Part shown: positions 36,071-47,089 of the stretch, in pieces
Numbering within the stretch: the stretch's first letter is position 1
Layout of the letters: every line of letters begins with the position of its first letter
The notes under the pieces: model-generated
Told to the model about the DNA's origin: nothing
The model's input: only the letters and a program-made list of their open reading frames with translations
Database searches by the model: none
Translations under genes and position numbers: made by a program
Assembly: GCF_002002885.1 (NCBI RefSeq)
Contig: NZ_CP019510.1
Location: forward strand, 2,356,001-2,420,000
Direction: 5' to 3'
Length of the DNA: 64,000 nucleotides
DNA from: Janthinobacterium sp. LM6
GTDB lineage: Bacteria > Pseudomonadota > Gammaproteobacteria > Burkholderiales > Burkholderiaceae_D

Positions 36071-36540
36071 GTACCAGCGTCCGCATCCAGCAAGCTGATT
36101 TTGACTTGAGTCAAGAAATCGCACAATTGCGTGCAGGCAACCCCAAGGTGGGCGCCGTCGTCGGTTTTGTCGGCACGGTGCGCGACATGAACGAGGGGCT
36201 GGACGTGGCCGCCATGGAGCTCGAGCACTATCCGGGCATGACGGAAAAGTCCATCGAAGCCATCGTCGAGCAGGCGCGGGGCCGCTGGCCCTTGTCCGGC
36301 GCGCTGGTGATCCACCGCGTGGGCCCCCTGCTGCCGCAGGAGCAGATCGTGCTGGTGGCGGTCTCGTCCGCCCACCGGGGCGAGGCGTTTGCCGCCTGCG
36401 AATTCATCATCGACTACCTGAAGACGGAAGCGCCGTTCTGGAAGAAGGAAGACACGCCGGAAGGGGCGCGCTGGGTCGATGCGCGCGACAGCGACGAGAC
36501 GGCCCTGGACAAGTGGACCGTAAAAGCCAGCCCCATTTGA
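36067..36540 (+). CDS. moaE: Molybdopterin synthase catalytic subunit MoaE
   Basis: 157 residues from the ATG at 36067. Family motifs are GAVVGFVGTVRDMNEG, LELEHYPGMTEKSIE-type (here MELEHYPGMTEKSIEAI), VIHRVGPLLPQEQIVLVAVSSAHRGEAFAACEFIIDYLKTEAPFWKKE and the C-terminal WV. MoaE uses the MoaD thiocarboxylate to convert precursor Z into molybdopterin. moaD, which often lies just upstream, is absent here; a DUF349 gene occupies that place and overlaps by 4 bases. Confidence 0.93.
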   Translation: MSTSVRIQQADFDLSQEIAQLRAGNPKVGAVVGFVGTVRDMNEGLDVAAMELEHYPGMTEKSIEAIVEQARGRWPLSGALVIHRVGPLLPQEQIVLVAVSSAHRGEAFAACEFIIDYLKTEAPFWKKEDTPEGARWVDARDSDETALDKWTVKASPI

Positions 36541-36601
36541 GTTGTATCTGCCGCGCACGCTAGCATTTTCCCGAGTGCAGCGGTTTTCTGCTTTGTGTAT
36601 G

Positions 36602-36628
36602 CTTGAAAAGTACTGCCTCACCCCAATT
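36602..36628 (+). promoter_or_regulatory. Sigma-32 (heat-shock) promoter of clpB
   Basis: CTTGAA (-35, 36602-36607), a 13-base spacer, and CCCCAATT (-10, 36621-36628) match the RpoH consensus CTTGAA-N13/17-CCCCATNT. It lies 34 bases upstream of the clpB start. Confidence 0.85.
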
Positions 36629-36661
36629 TGGTTAACAACTAATTAACCGGGAGCGCTTTTC

Positions 36662-39268
<2,607 letters not shown>

Positions 39269-39293
39269 TTTACCCCAAAGGCGAACAAAGGCC

Positions 39294-39320
39294 GGGGTCA
39301 GACCCGTCGGGTCTGACCCC
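39294..39320. repeat. GGGGTCAGACCC palindrome, copy 2
   Basis: GGGGTCAGACCC-GTC-GGGTCTGACCCC is a perfect 12-3-12 inverted repeat 25 bases past the clpB stop. It shares its 10-base arms with the palindrome at 19261-19283. It is followed by AGTTTTAC, so it could also weakly stop clpB transcription, but a better terminator lies at 39374-39404. Confidence 0.88.
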
Positions 39321-39373
39321 AGTTTTACGCTGTGGGGTGTTGGCGCAAGCTAACATCGGCATAATCTAAAGCA

Positions 39374-39404
39374 GGGCGGTATCAGGCTAGACCTGATGCC
39401 GCCC
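39374..39404 (+). terminator. Terminator after clpB
   Basis: GGGCGGTATCAGG pairs with CCTGATGCCGCCC over 13 bp (one G-U) around a 5-base loop, followed by TTCTT. It separates clpB from potF. Confidence 0.7.
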
Positions 39405-39453
39405 TTCTTGCTATCATCGTCACTATTTTCTGACTAATTCCGGAGGCGGTACG

Positions 39454-40575
39454 ATGGCAAACACATGGCAAGCAGGGCGGCGCATTGGAGTGGGACTGGC
39501 CTTGGCGGCGGCCGTATTGGCCTTGCCTGGCCAAGCTCAGGCTCAGGAAGAAAAGGTTCTGAACATCTATAACTGGTCGGACTATATCGGCGACGATACG
39601 ATCAAGAATTTTGAGAAGGAAACGGGCATCAAGGTACGCTACGACGTTTTCGACAATAACGAAATCCTCAATGCGAAACTGGTGGCGGGCAAGTCAGGCT
39701 ACGACATCGTCGTGCCGACGGCCCAGTGGGCGCGCCTGCAGATCGATGCGGGCCTGTTGCGCAAGCTCGACAAGAGCAAGCTGACGAATTTGGGCAACCT
39801 GGACCAGAACCTGCAGGCCAAGCTGTCGAAGATCGACCCGAACAACGATTACCTGGTCGACTGGTTGTGGGGCTACACGACGGTGGGCATCAACGTCAAC
39901 AAGGTCAAGGCCGCGCTGGGCGGCATGCCCATGCCGGACAACGCCTGGGACCTGATCTTCGACCCGAAATACGCGGCGAAGCTGAAATCGTGCGGCGTGT
40001 CCTTCCTCGATTCGCCGTCGGAAGTGCTGCCGGCCGCCCTGCAATACCTGGGCAAGCCCGCTTACTCGAAAGCGGCCGCCGATTACCAGGAAGCGGGCAA
40101 GGTGCTGCAGGCGATCCGTCCCTACGTGACCCTGTTCAGTTCATCCGGCTACATCAATGACATGGCCAACGGTTCCGTCTGCGTCGCGCTGGGCTGGTCG
40201 GGCGACATCAATATCGCGCGCCAGCGCGCCATCGATGCGAAAAACGGCAATGTGATCCAGGTGCTGGTGCCGAAGACGGCCGCCCTGATGTTCGACACCA
40301 TGGCCATCCCGGCCGACGCGCCGCATCCGAGCAACGCGCACCTGTTCATCAACTATATTTTGCGCCCGCAAGTGCATGCCAGCCTGAGCAATAAGGTGTT
40401 CTACGCGAATCCGAATCCGGCCAGCATCAAATATGTGCGCAAGGACATCGGTGAAAACAAGGCTATCTTCCTGTCGGACGCCGACAAGCAGCGCATGGCC
40501 GCACCGGAAGCGACCACGGCCGATATCCGCCGCTTGATGACGCGTATCTATACGAAGTTCAAGACGGGAGTGTAA
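39454..40575 (+). CDS. potF: Putrescine/polyamine ABC transporter substrate-binding protein
   Basis: 373 residues with a signal peptide ending AQAQ near residue 31. The mature start (KVLNIYNWSDYIGDDTIKNFEKETGIKVRYDVFDNNEILNAKL) is the classic PotD/PotF opening. Further motifs are YDIVVPTAQW, WLWGYTTVGINVNK, and VALGWSGDINIARQRA. It binds putrescine or a related polyamine in the periplasm. The permease and ATPase genes (potGHI) are not adjacent, so it may serve a transporter encoded elsewhere. GGAGG precedes the ATG. A 13-base tandem repeat covers its stop codon. Confidence 0.88.
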   Translation: MANTWQAGRRIGVGLALAAAVLALPGQAQAQEEKVLNIYNWSDYIGDDTIKNFEKETGIKVRYDVFDNNEILNAKLVAGKSGYDIVVPTAQWARLQIDAGLLRKLDKSKLTNLGNLDQNLQAKLSKIDPNNDYLVDWLWGYTTVGINVNKVKAALGGMPMPDNAWDLIFDPKYAAKLKSCGVSFLDSPSEVLPAALQYLGKPAYSKAAADYQEAGKVLQAIRPYVTLFSSSGYINDMANGSVCVALGWSGDINIARQRAIDAKNGNVIQVLVPKTAALMFDTMAIPADAPHPSNAHLFINYILRPQVHASLSNKVFYANPNPASIKYVRKDIGENKAIFLSDADKQRMAAPEATTADIRRLMTRIYTKFKTGV

Positions 40576-40658
40576 AACGGGAGTGTAAAAACAAGGATGG
40601 CGCGAGGGACGGGCCTGTAGGCCGTCGCTGGCGCCATGCGATATTGCCGAGGTGAGCA

Positions 40659-40784
40659 CTACTCGTGGTAGCGATCCATCAGCTTGTGGTGACTGCCGCG
40701 CATTTCTTCGATCAGTTCAAAGGCGACGAAGCCGATGATGGCGGCGAAGATGGCGATGAAGAGAAAAACGACGAAGGTTAACAT
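40659..40784 (-). CDS. Small single-span membrane protein, 41 aa
   Basis: A short frame, ATG at 40784 to TAG at 40659-40661. The product starts MLTFVVFLFIAIFAAIIGFV, continues AFELIEEM, and ends in a charged His-rich tail RGSHHKLMDRYHE. It has one clear transmembrane helix (about 3-22) followed by a short cytoplasmic-type tail. A promoter-like pair (TTGTAA-16-TAGAGT at 40870-40897) lies about 85 bases upstream on the same strand. Composition is that of a typical regulatory small membrane protein. Partner unknown. The sixA gene is upstream on the same strand, 198 bases away. Confidence 0.62.
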   Translation of the reverse strand: MLTFVVFLFIAIFAAIIGFVAFELIEEMRGSHHKLMDRYHE

Positions 40785-40869
40785 GGTCTTTCAGCCGCCG
40801 TTGGACGGCTGTCCGCTGGGTTGCTCAATGTGCCGGAGCAGCGCTCCAACACGTAGTTGATGCAATTAA

Positions 40870-40897
40870 ACTCTAGCAGATCGGCAGCGCTTTACAA
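40870..40897 (-). promoter_or_regulatory. Putative promoter of the 41-aa membrane protein gene
   Basis: On the minus strand TTGTAA (-35) and TAGAGT (-10) are 16 bases apart. Transcription from here would give a leader of about 80 bases ahead of the ATG at 40784. Confidence 0.4.
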
Positions 40898-40982
40898 GGC
40901 CGCCGAGTTGTAATTCCTGCTAGTATTTGTCCCAGCGCACTTTTTGCGCATTTTCTGCTTCAGCCCCCTTATTTCACCACCC

Positions 40983-41441
40983 TTATTTCACCACCAAATC
41001 ATGCGCCATCACCGCCTTCAGATAAACACTGATGGGGTCGCCTGGTTCGCGCTGCGAGAACCACCACGCGCTGGCCTTGCGCAGTTCCCATTCCTGCTCT
41101 TCACCCGTCAATAGCAGGGCGGCGGCCTGGCCCAGGGTGGGCTGGTGGCCGACGATGAGCACGCTTTCCTTGCCGCCGGGCCAGTTGGCCGCCTTCAGGA
41201 TATCCTCCGCCTCGGCGCCGGGCGCCAGTTCCGGCATCAGCTTGAACTTGCGCCCCAGCGCTTCCGCCGTTTGCAGGGTGCGCAGGGCGGGGCTGACGAG
41301 GATACGGCAATTTTCCGGTAGTTGCGAGGCCAGCCATTCGCCCATGCGGCGCGCCTGTTTCTGGCCTTTGACGGTCAGGGCGCGTTCGAGGTCGGGGACG
41401 CCCGGCTCGGCTTCTGCGTGTCGCCACAAGATGAGATCCAT
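40983..41441 (-). CDS. sixA: Phosphohistidine phosphatase SixA
   Basis: 152 residues of the histidine-phosphatase superfamily. The RHA motif is LILWRHAEAEPG (residues 3-14), followed by RALTVKGQKQARRMGEWL, ILVSPALRTLQTAE, and the second catalytic histidine in VLIVGHQPTLGQAAALLLTG. GAGGAG precedes the ATG. SixA removes phosphate from phosphohistidine proteins. It lies just downstream of ppk1 on the same strand (25 bases), an arrangement that ties it to the phosphate/polyphosphate genes. Confidence 0.88.
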   Translation of the reverse strand: MDLILWRHAEAEPGVPDLERALTVKGQKQARRMGEWLASQLPENCRILVSPALRTLQTAEALGRKFKLMPELAPGAEAEDILKAANWPGGKESVLIVGHQPTLGQAAALLLTGEEQEWELRKASAWWFSQREPGDPISVYLKAVMAHDLVVK

Positions 41442-41466
41442 GCTGTGCTCCTCTGTGTAGAATTGC

Positions 41467-43560
41467 CTATTCGCCGACCTCCGCGCCCGGCGTGCCCAGT
41501 GTATGCATCAAATACTGCTGGGCGCTGAACGGCGTTTGCTTGCCGCGCGGCTTGCGGCGCGCGTAATGGCCCGTCGGCTCCAGTTCCCATGCATTTGTAT
41601 TATCCTTCAAATACGGATTCAGGCCCTCGGCGATCACGCGCCGCTTCAGCGCCCGGTCCAGCACGGGGAAGGCCACTTCCACCCTGCGGAACAGGTTGCG
41701 GCTCATCCAGTCGGCGCTGGCCAGGTAGACATCGTGCGCCAGGTCGTTGCGGAAGTAGTAAATACGGCTATGCTCGAGGAAACGCCCGATCACGGAGCGC
41801 ACCTTGATGTTTTCCGATAATCCCGGCACGCCCGGCTTCAGGGTGCAGGCGCCGCGCACGATCAGGTCGATCTTCACGCCATCGGTCGAGGCCGCATACA
41901 GGGCGCGGATCACGGATTCGTCCACCAGCGCGTTGACTTTCACGATGATGCGCCCGCGACGGCCCGAACGGGCGATTTTCGCCTCGTTGCGGATGGCCTT
42001 GATGATCTCGCTTTGCAGACCGAACGGCGCCAGCCACAAATGGTTCAGGTTGTGCGGCTTGGTCAGGCTGGTCAGGTGGATGAAGACTTCGTTCACTTCC
42101 ACGGCCAGGTCCTGGTTGGCCGTCAGCAAGCCGAAGTCCGTGTACAGCTTGGTTGTCGTGGGATGGTAGTTGCCGGTACCCAAGTGGGCGTAGAAGCGCA
42201 AGGAGCCTTCTTCGCGGCGGATGACGAGCGCCACCTTGGCATGGGTTTTCAGGCCCACGACGCCGTACACGACTTGCGCGCCGGCTTGTTCGAGCTTGTC
42301 GGCCCAGTTGATATTGGCTTCTTCGTCGAAACGCGCCATCAATTCCACGATGACGGTCACTTCCTTGCCCATCTTCGCCGCCGTGATCAAGGATTCCATC
42401 AGGTCCGAGTTCATGCCCGTGCGGTAAATGGTTTGCTTGATGGCGACGACGGATGGATCGTAGGCGGCGCTGCGGATGAAGTCGATGACCGTCTGGAACG
42501 ACTGGTACGGGTGGTGCAGCAGGATGTCGTGCTTGGTCAGGGCGGCAAAGATGTCGTTGCCGATGGCTTTATGCGCGAGGCCGGGGAAGAACGGGGGGAA
42601 GCGCAGCTCGGGCTGCTTGACGTGGTCGATCATTTCCGACAGGCGCACCAGATTCACGGGGCCGTTGACGCGGTACAAGCGGCTTTGATCCAGATTAAAC
42701 TGGTCGAGCAGGAACTGCGACAATTCTGGCGGGCAATTGCGCGCCACTTCCAGGCGCACGGAGGTGCCGAACTGGCGCCCCACGAGTTCGCCTTTTAACG
42801 CCTGGCGCAGATTCTTGACTTCATCCTCGTCAACCCACAGGTCGCTGTCGCGCGTGACCCGGAATTGCGAATAGGCAATCACTTCGCGTCCGGCGAACAG
42901 GTCCGAGATATGCGCATGGATGACCGAGGACAATAAACAGAAGGACACGCCGTCGCCGGAAATCTCGTCCGGCAGCTTGATGACGCGTGGCAAGACGCGG
43001 GGCGCCTTGACGATGGCGATCGCCGTGCCGCGGCCGAACGCATCCTTGCCGCTCAGCGAGACGATGAAATTGAGACTCTTGTTGACGACTTGCGGGAACG
43101 GGTGGGCCGGGTCGAGGCCGATCGGCGTCAGCAGGGGACGCACTTCGCGGTCGAAGTATTGCTTGACCCAGGCGCGCTGCGCTTCGTTGCGGTCGCTGTC
43201 GCGCAGCAAATGCACGCCCGCTTCGCGCAGGGCCGGCAAGACGTCGTTATTTAATATCTCGTACTGGCGTTCCACCAGCGCATGACACTCCTTGCCGATG
43301 CGCTCCAGGTTGGCCGCCAGGGCAGGGTGGCCGGCCAGCGAACCGCCGATGCTGCCGGCCGCCAGCAGACTGGCCACGCGCACCTCGAAGAACTCATCCA
43401 TATTACTGCTGACGATGCACAGGTAGCGCAGGCGCTCGAGCAGCGGAATGTTCGGGTCTTCCGCCTGGGCCATCACGCGCCGGTTGAAAGTCAGTTGCGA
43501 CAGCTCGCGGTCAAGCAGGATGCCCGATTTGGTCACTTCCGTGTGCAGTTCAGGTTTCAT
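41467..43560 (-). CDS. ppk1: Polyphosphate kinase 1
   Basis: 697 residues. N-terminal domain LLDRELSQLTFNRRVMAQAEDPNIPLLERLRYLCIVSSNMDEFFEVRVA, middle HPYQSFQTVIDFIRSAAYDPSVVAIKQTIYRTG, and the catalytic histidine region VGLKTHAKVALVIRREEG. PLD-like C-terminal segments include HLGTGNYHPTTTKLYTDFGLLT and RSVIGRFLEHSRIYYF. It makes polyphosphate from ATP. It is divergent from pstS across a 271-base region with PhoB boxes, so it is likely part of the phosphate-starvation response. Confidence 0.95.
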   Translation of the reverse strand: MKPELHTEVTKSGILLDRELSQLTFNRRVMAQAEDPNIPLLERLRYLCIVSSNMDEFFEVRVASLLAAGSIGGSLAGHPALAANLERIGKECHALVERQYEILNNDVLPALREAGVHLLRDSDRNEAQRAWVKQYFDREVRPLLTPIGLDPAHPFPQVVNKSLNFIVSLSGKDAFGRGTAIAIVKAPRVLPRVIKLPDEISGDGVSFCLLSSVIHAHISDLFAGREVIAYSQFRVTRDSDLWVDEDEVKNLRQALKGELVGRQFGTSVRLEVARNCPPELSQFLLDQFNLDQSRLYRVNGPVNLVRLSEMIDHVKQPELRFPPFFPGLAHKAIGNDIFAALTKHDILLHHPYQSFQTVIDFIRSAAYDPSVVAIKQTIYRTGMNSDLMESLITAAKMGKEVTVIVELMARFDEEANINWADKLEQAGAQVVYGVVGLKTHAKVALVIRREEGSLRFYAHLGTGNYHPTTTKLYTDFGLLTANQDLAVEVNEVFIHLTSLTKPHNLNHLWLAPFGLQSEIIKAIRNEAKIARSGRRGRIIVKVNALVDESVIRALYAASTDGVKIDLIVRGACTLKPGVPGLSENIKVRSVIGRFLEHSRIYYFRNDLAHDVYLASADWMSRNLFRRVEVAFPVLDRALKRRVIAEGLNPYLKDNTNAWELEPTGHYARRKPRGKQTPFSAQQYLMHTLGTPGAEVGE

Positions 43561-43648
43561 ATTCTTTTGTCTTTGCAGATAGTTAATTCTAGCCGTATTT
43601 CATCATGTATGACGCGCTGTGAGTGTAATCATGAAATATGACGTAAGC

Positions 43649-43667
43649 GTGACATAAGCTGTCATAA
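43649..43667. promoter_or_regulatory. PhoB box in the ppk1-pstS gap (distal)
   Basis: GTGACATAAGCTGTCATAA is two PhoB-type units resembling CTGTCAT-A4-CTGTCAT. It is 89 bases from the ppk1 start and 165 bases from pstS, so it could serve either gene. Confidence 0.65.
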
Positions 43668-43747
43668 AGCGTCGCCCGCCCTGTCATTTTTCATGCTGAA
43701 AAAGGGTGTTCTCGGGGCGTAGCCAATTATTTCAGGATTTTTTACCC

Positions 43748-43765
43748 ATGTCATAAAGCTGTCAT
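43748..43765 (+). promoter_or_regulatory. PhoB box upstream of pstS (proximal)
   Basis: ATGTCATAAAGCTGTCAT matches the consensus CTGTCATAAATCTGTCAY at nearly every position. It lies 67 bases upstream of the pstS start, the usual -35-replacing position. A further half-site (CTGTCATTTTTCAT) lies at about 43681. Confidence 0.85.
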
Positions 43766-43831
43766 ATTCGCTTGCTAGACTGCGCAGCATTCAACCGGGA
43801 CTTTGAGCCCTAACAACCCTGAGGACTTGAT

Positions 43832-44881
43832 ATGCAAATGAAGCAAATGTTCAAATTTATCGTCGTGGGTGCTTCGGCAGCGATGGCATTTTCTTCCGCT
43901 TCCGTCATGGCGGCAGATATGACAGGTGCTGGCGCAACCTTCCCGTACCCGATCTACGCCAAATGGGCTGAGACGTACAAAGCCAACACCGGCAACGGCC
44001 TGAACTACCAGTCCGTCGGTTCCGGCGCCGGCATCAAGCAAATCAAGGCCAAGACTGTTGAATTCGGCGCCTCGGACATGCCTTTGAAGGCAGAAGAGCT
44101 GGAAGAAGCGGGCCTGATGCAGTTTCCGGCCATCATGGGCGGCGTGGTCACCATCGTCAACCTGGACGGCGTAACCCCAGGCCAGCTGAAAATGACGGGT
44201 AAAGTCGTTGGCGACATCTACCTGGGCAAGATCACCAAGTGGAGCGCGCCGGAAATCGCCGCACTGAACACGGGCGTCAAGCTGCCGGACACGGAAATTA
44301 CCGTGGTACACCGCGCCGACGGTTCGGGCACCTCGTTCCTGTTCACCGACTTCCTGTCGAAAACCAACCCGGAATTCAAATCGAAAATCGGTGCTGGCTC
44401 GGCTGTGAAATGGGCCGTGGGCGTGGGCGGCAAGGGTAACGAAGGCGTCGCCGCCAACGTGCAGCGTATCAAGGGTTCGATCGGCTACGTCGAGTGGGCT
44501 TACGCCAAGAAAAACAAGATGTCGCACACCCAGCTGCAAAACAAGGACGGCAACTTCCTGCAGCCTGACGACGAAAACTTCAAGGCAGCAGCCGCTTCGG
44601 CTCCTTGGACGCAAACTCCAGGCTTCGGCGTGGTTCTGACCGACCAGGCTGGCAAGAACAGCTGGCCGATCACCGGCGTGTCGTTCATCCTGATGCACAA
44701 AGTCCAGGCTGACGCAGCCAAGGCAAAAGAAGTCCTGAAATTCTTCGACTGGGCCTACAAGAACGGCGGCCCTGCTGCCGTCGAACTGGACTACGTGCCG
44801 ATGCCGGCATCGGTCGTGAAACTGGTGCAGGAATCGTGGAAAGCCAACCTGAAAGATGCATCGGGCAAGTCGATCTACTAA
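43832..44881 (+). CDS. pstS: Phosphate ABC transporter substrate-binding protein PstS
   Basis: 349 residues. A signal peptide ends SVMAA (about 24-28). The mature protein begins DMTGAGATFPYPIYAKWAETYK, with the phosphate-binding segments SVGSGAGIKQI, FGASDMPL and HRADGSGTSFLFTDFL. It binds phosphate in the periplasm. It is the first gene of pstSCAB-phoU-phoBR, behind a PhoB box. A repeat element begins at its stop codon and a strong hairpin follows, probably lowering expression of the downstream transporter genes relative to pstS. Confidence 0.96.
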   Translation: MQMKQMFKFIVVGASAAMAFSSASVMAADMTGAGATFPYPIYAKWAETYKANTGNGLNYQSVGSGAGIKQIKAKTVEFGASDMPLKAEELEEAGLMQFPAIMGGVVTIVNLDGVTPGQLKMTGKVVGDIYLGKITKWSAPEIAALNTGVKLPDTEITVVHRADGSGTSFLFTDFLSKTNPEFKSKIGAGSAVKWAVGVGGKGNEGVAANVQRIKGSIGYVEWAYAKKNKMSHTQLQNKDGNFLQPDDENFKAAAASAPWTQTPGFGVVLTDQAGKNSWPITGVSFILMHKVQADAAKAKEVLKFFDWAYKNGGPAAVELDYVPMPASVVKLVQESWKANLKDASGKSIY

Positions 44882-44983
44882 TAAACCTACTGCGCGGCGC
44901 TATTTGCGGCCTGCGATGCTCACTGAGCTAAAGCACAGCTCCGCTTCTCAGCCACAACTAGTTGCCGCTCGCTACGGTTTATT
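44880..44983 (-). repeat. Structured palindromic element, copy B
   Basis: A 104-bp element with terminal inverted repeats AATAAACC / GGTTTATT, starting within the pstS stop codon. Read on the minus strand it matches the element at 54008-54127 across its conserved blocks: ACCGTAGCGAGCGGC, TTGTGGCT, AGAAGCG, GTGAGCATCGCAGGCCGC and CGCGCAGTAGGTTT. Bases differ at paired positions in a compensating way: ends AATAAACC/GGTTTATT here versus AACAAAACC/GGTTTTGTT there. The central hairpin is CTGTGCT/AGCTCAG here versus ACCGTGCT/AGCACGGT there. Both strands can fold. Confidence 0.85.
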
Positions 44984-45034
44984 CAAGCAAGAATGTCCTT
45001 GTCCCCGCCAGCAGCACGGCGGCGGGGCAGGGAG

Positions 45035-45078
45035 TTAGCCAGGACCGCCCGCAAGCCCTTGCAGACGGTCCTGGCTAA
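45035..45078 (+). promoter_or_regulatory. Stable hairpin between pstS and pstC
   Basis: TTAGCCAGGACCG pairs perfectly with CGGTCCTGGCTAA (13 bp) around an 18-base loop. A T-run does not follow, so it is more likely an mRNA-stabilising or attenuating hairpin that keeps pstS mRNA more abundant than pstCAB, as is common for binding-protein genes. Confidence 0.6.
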
Positions 45079-45159
45079 GAAGCAACAATAAAACAAGAGT
45101 TAACAACAGCAGTATCTGCAAACAGTAGTACCGGCAGTACCACCCACATCTGGCACAAT

Positions 45160-46179
45160 ATGAGCGCACAATCTACCTCCTCCACGATCCCCATGCCAGG
45201 CGGCACCATGACCGATTCCATCAGTCACGCGCAAATGCTTTCCACCATGCGCAAGCAGCGCATCCAGGATTTTCTGTTCCACAAGGTGACGATGCTGTTC
45301 GCCCTGTCGGTGTTGATCGTCCTGGTCGGCATCATCATTTCGCTGATCATGGAATCGATACCGGCCTTCCAGACCTTCGGCCTGCATTTCATCGTGTCCG
45401 CGGAATGGGACCCCGTCAATGACCAGTACGGCGCCCTGATCCCCATCATCGGCACCCTGGTGACGTCCGTCATCGCCTTGCTGATCGCCTTTCCCGTCAG
45501 CTTCGGCATCGCCCTGTTCCTCACTGAAATTTGCCCGGCCTGGCTGCGCCGCCCGCTGGGCACGGCTGTCGAGCTGCTGGCCGGCGTGCCATCGATCATC
45601 TACGGCATCTGGGGCCTGTTCGTCTTCGCCCCCCTGTTTGCAGACCACGTCCAGCCCCTGCTGAAAGCCACCCTCGGCAACGTACCCGTCATCGGCCAGC
45701 TGTTCAGCGGCCCCATGATGGGCATCGGCTTGCTGACGGCCGGCCTGGTGCTGGCCATCATGATCATCCCCTTCATCGCTTCCGTGATGCGCGACGTGTT
45801 CGAAATCGTCCCTGCCGTGCTGAAGGAATCCGCATACGGCCTCGGCTGCACGCGTTGGGAAGTGGTGCGCAAGATTGTCTTGCCTTACACCAAGACCGGC
45901 GTCGTCGGCGGCGTCATGCTGGGCCTGGGCCGCGCGCTGGGCGAGACCATGGCCGTCACCTTCGTCATCGGCAACGCGAACAAGCTGTCGTGGTCGCTGT
46001 TTGCCGCTGGTAACAGCATCACCTCCTTGCTGGCGAACGAATTTGGCGAAGCGCAATCGGCGCTGCACGTGTCCTCGCTGTTCTCGCTGGCCCTGATCCT
46101 GTTTGTCATCACCTTTATCGTCTTATCCGCCGCCAAGCTGATGCTGGCTGGCATGTCCCGCAAGGAAGGCACGAAATGA
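45160..46179 (+). CDS. pstC: Phosphate ABC transporter permease PstC
   Basis: 339 residues with six predicted transmembrane helices, starting with the segment [21 protein letters not shown]. The permease EAA-type loop is [50 protein letters not shown]. The start at 45160 is kept, but the in-frame ATG at 45208 has a better ribosome site (CAGGCGG). It overlaps pstA by 4 bases. Confidence 0.94.
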   Translation: MSAQSTSSTIPMPGGTMTDSISHAQMLSTMRKQRIQDFLFHKVTMLFALSVLIVLVGIIISLIMESIPAFQTFGLHFIVSAEWDPVNDQYGALIPIIGTLVTSVIALLIAFPVSFGIALFLTEICPAWLRRPLGTAVELLAGVPSIIYGIWGLFVFAPLFADHVQPLLKATLGNVPVIGQLFSGPMMGIGLLTAGLVLAIMIIPFIASVMRDVFEIVPAVLKESAYGLGCTRWEVVRKIVLPYTKTGVVGGVMLGLGRALGETMAVTFVIGNANKLSWSLFAAGNSITSLLANEFGEAQSALHVSSLFSLALILFVITFIVLSAAKLMLAGMSRKEGTK

Positions 46180-47063
46180 GCCAAGTAAGCACTCTCGACG
46201 TTCCGGCCAAGCCGGCCATGAACCCCGTCTACCGCAAGCGCCTGCTGATGCACCGCGTCGGCATCGCCCTGTCGGTGGCCGCCATGGCCCTGGGCCTGGC
46301 CGTGCTCGTGTGGATCCTGTTCACCCTGGTGATCAAGGGTTTCGGCGCCCTGTCCGTCGACCTGTTCACGCAAACGACGCCGGCCCCCGGCAGCGAAGGC
46401 GGCGGTCTGATCAATGCCATCGTCGGCAGCGCCCTGATGGTGGGCCTGGCAACAGTCGTCAGCACCCCGATCGGCATCCTGGCCGGCATCTACCTGGCCG
46501 AATACGGCGAAGAAAACAAGCTGGCGCAAGTGACGCGCTTCGTGACCGACATCATGCTGTCGGCGCCATCGATCGTCATCGGCCTGTTCGTGTATGCGCT
46601 GTACGTGGCGCACGTGAAACACTTCTCCGGTTACGCTGGCGCCATCGCCCTGTCGCTGATCGCCGTGCCGGTGGTGGTGCGCACGACGGACAATATGCTG
46701 CGTCTGGTGCCGAACAGCCTGCTGGAAGCCGCATTTGCCCTCGGTGCGCCGCGCTGGAAGGTGGCGACACTCGTGCGCTTGCGCGCCGTCAAGGCGGGTG
46801 TCATCACCGGCGTACTGCTGGCATTGGCCCGCATCGCCGGCGAAACGGCACCGCTGCTGTTCACGGCCCTGAATAACCAGTTCCAAAGCTTTAACATGAA
46901 TGCGCCGATGGCCAACTTGCCGTCCGTCATCGCATCGTTTGCGATGAGCCCGTACGACAACTGGCGCTCGCTGGCCTGGGGCGGCGCACTGCTGATCACC
47001 TTCAGCGTGCTGGCCTTGAATATCCTGTCGCGCACCGTGTTCAGCCAAAAAGTCCCTAATTAA
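46176..47063 (+). CDS. pstA: Phosphate ABC transporter permease PstA
   Basis: 295 residues with about six transmembrane helices. The PstA-type loop is [50 protein letters not shown], and the AEYG segment [39 protein letters not shown] is also present. It pairs with PstC to form the membrane channel. The start overlaps the pstC stop (ATGA). Confidence 0.94.
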   Translation: MSQVSTLDVPAKPAMNPVYRKRLLMHRVGIALSVAAMALGLAVLVWILFTLVIKGFGALSVDLFTQTTPAPGSEGGGLINAIVGSALMVGLATVVSTPIGILAGIYLAEYGEENKLAQVTRFVTDIMLSAPSIVIGLFVYALYVAHVKHFSGYAGAIALSLIAVPVVVRTTDNMLRLVPNSLLEAAFALGAPRWKVATLVRLRAVKAGVITGVLLALARIAGETAPLLFTALNNQFQSFNMNAPMANLPSVIASFAMSPYDNWRSLAWGGALLITFSVLALNILSRTVFSQKVPN

Positions 47064-47089
47064 ACAGATACCGAGCGAAGCGAACCCAT

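Larger units (their letters stand above)
40576..40982. other. Intergenic region between potF and sixA
   Basis: This 407-base gap holds the second unit of a 13-base repeat (40577-40589), a long GC-rich hairpin without a T-run (about 40596-40635), and the 41-aa membrane protein gene. It also holds a CAGCCG/CGGCTG hairpin in that gene's leader (about 40794-40813), its putative promoter, and a 14-base tandem repeat at 40967-40994. Nothing else was recognised. Confidence 0.6.

Noticed and set aside
33401..36124. A 907-codon minus-strand frame opposite the DUF349 gene
   Set aside because: An antisense shadow. The plus strand has the DUF349 repeats and is coupled to moaE by an ATGA overlap.
22485..36562. 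Shared 14-base string TGCCGCGCACGCTA at about 22485 and about 36549
   Set aside because: Both are in gaps, but the match does not extend and has no symmetry. Chance in GC-rich DNA cannot be excluded.
40596..40635. Large GC-rich hairpin after potF as a terminator
   Set aside because: The stem is convincing, but no T-run follows in either direction. It was not called as a terminator.
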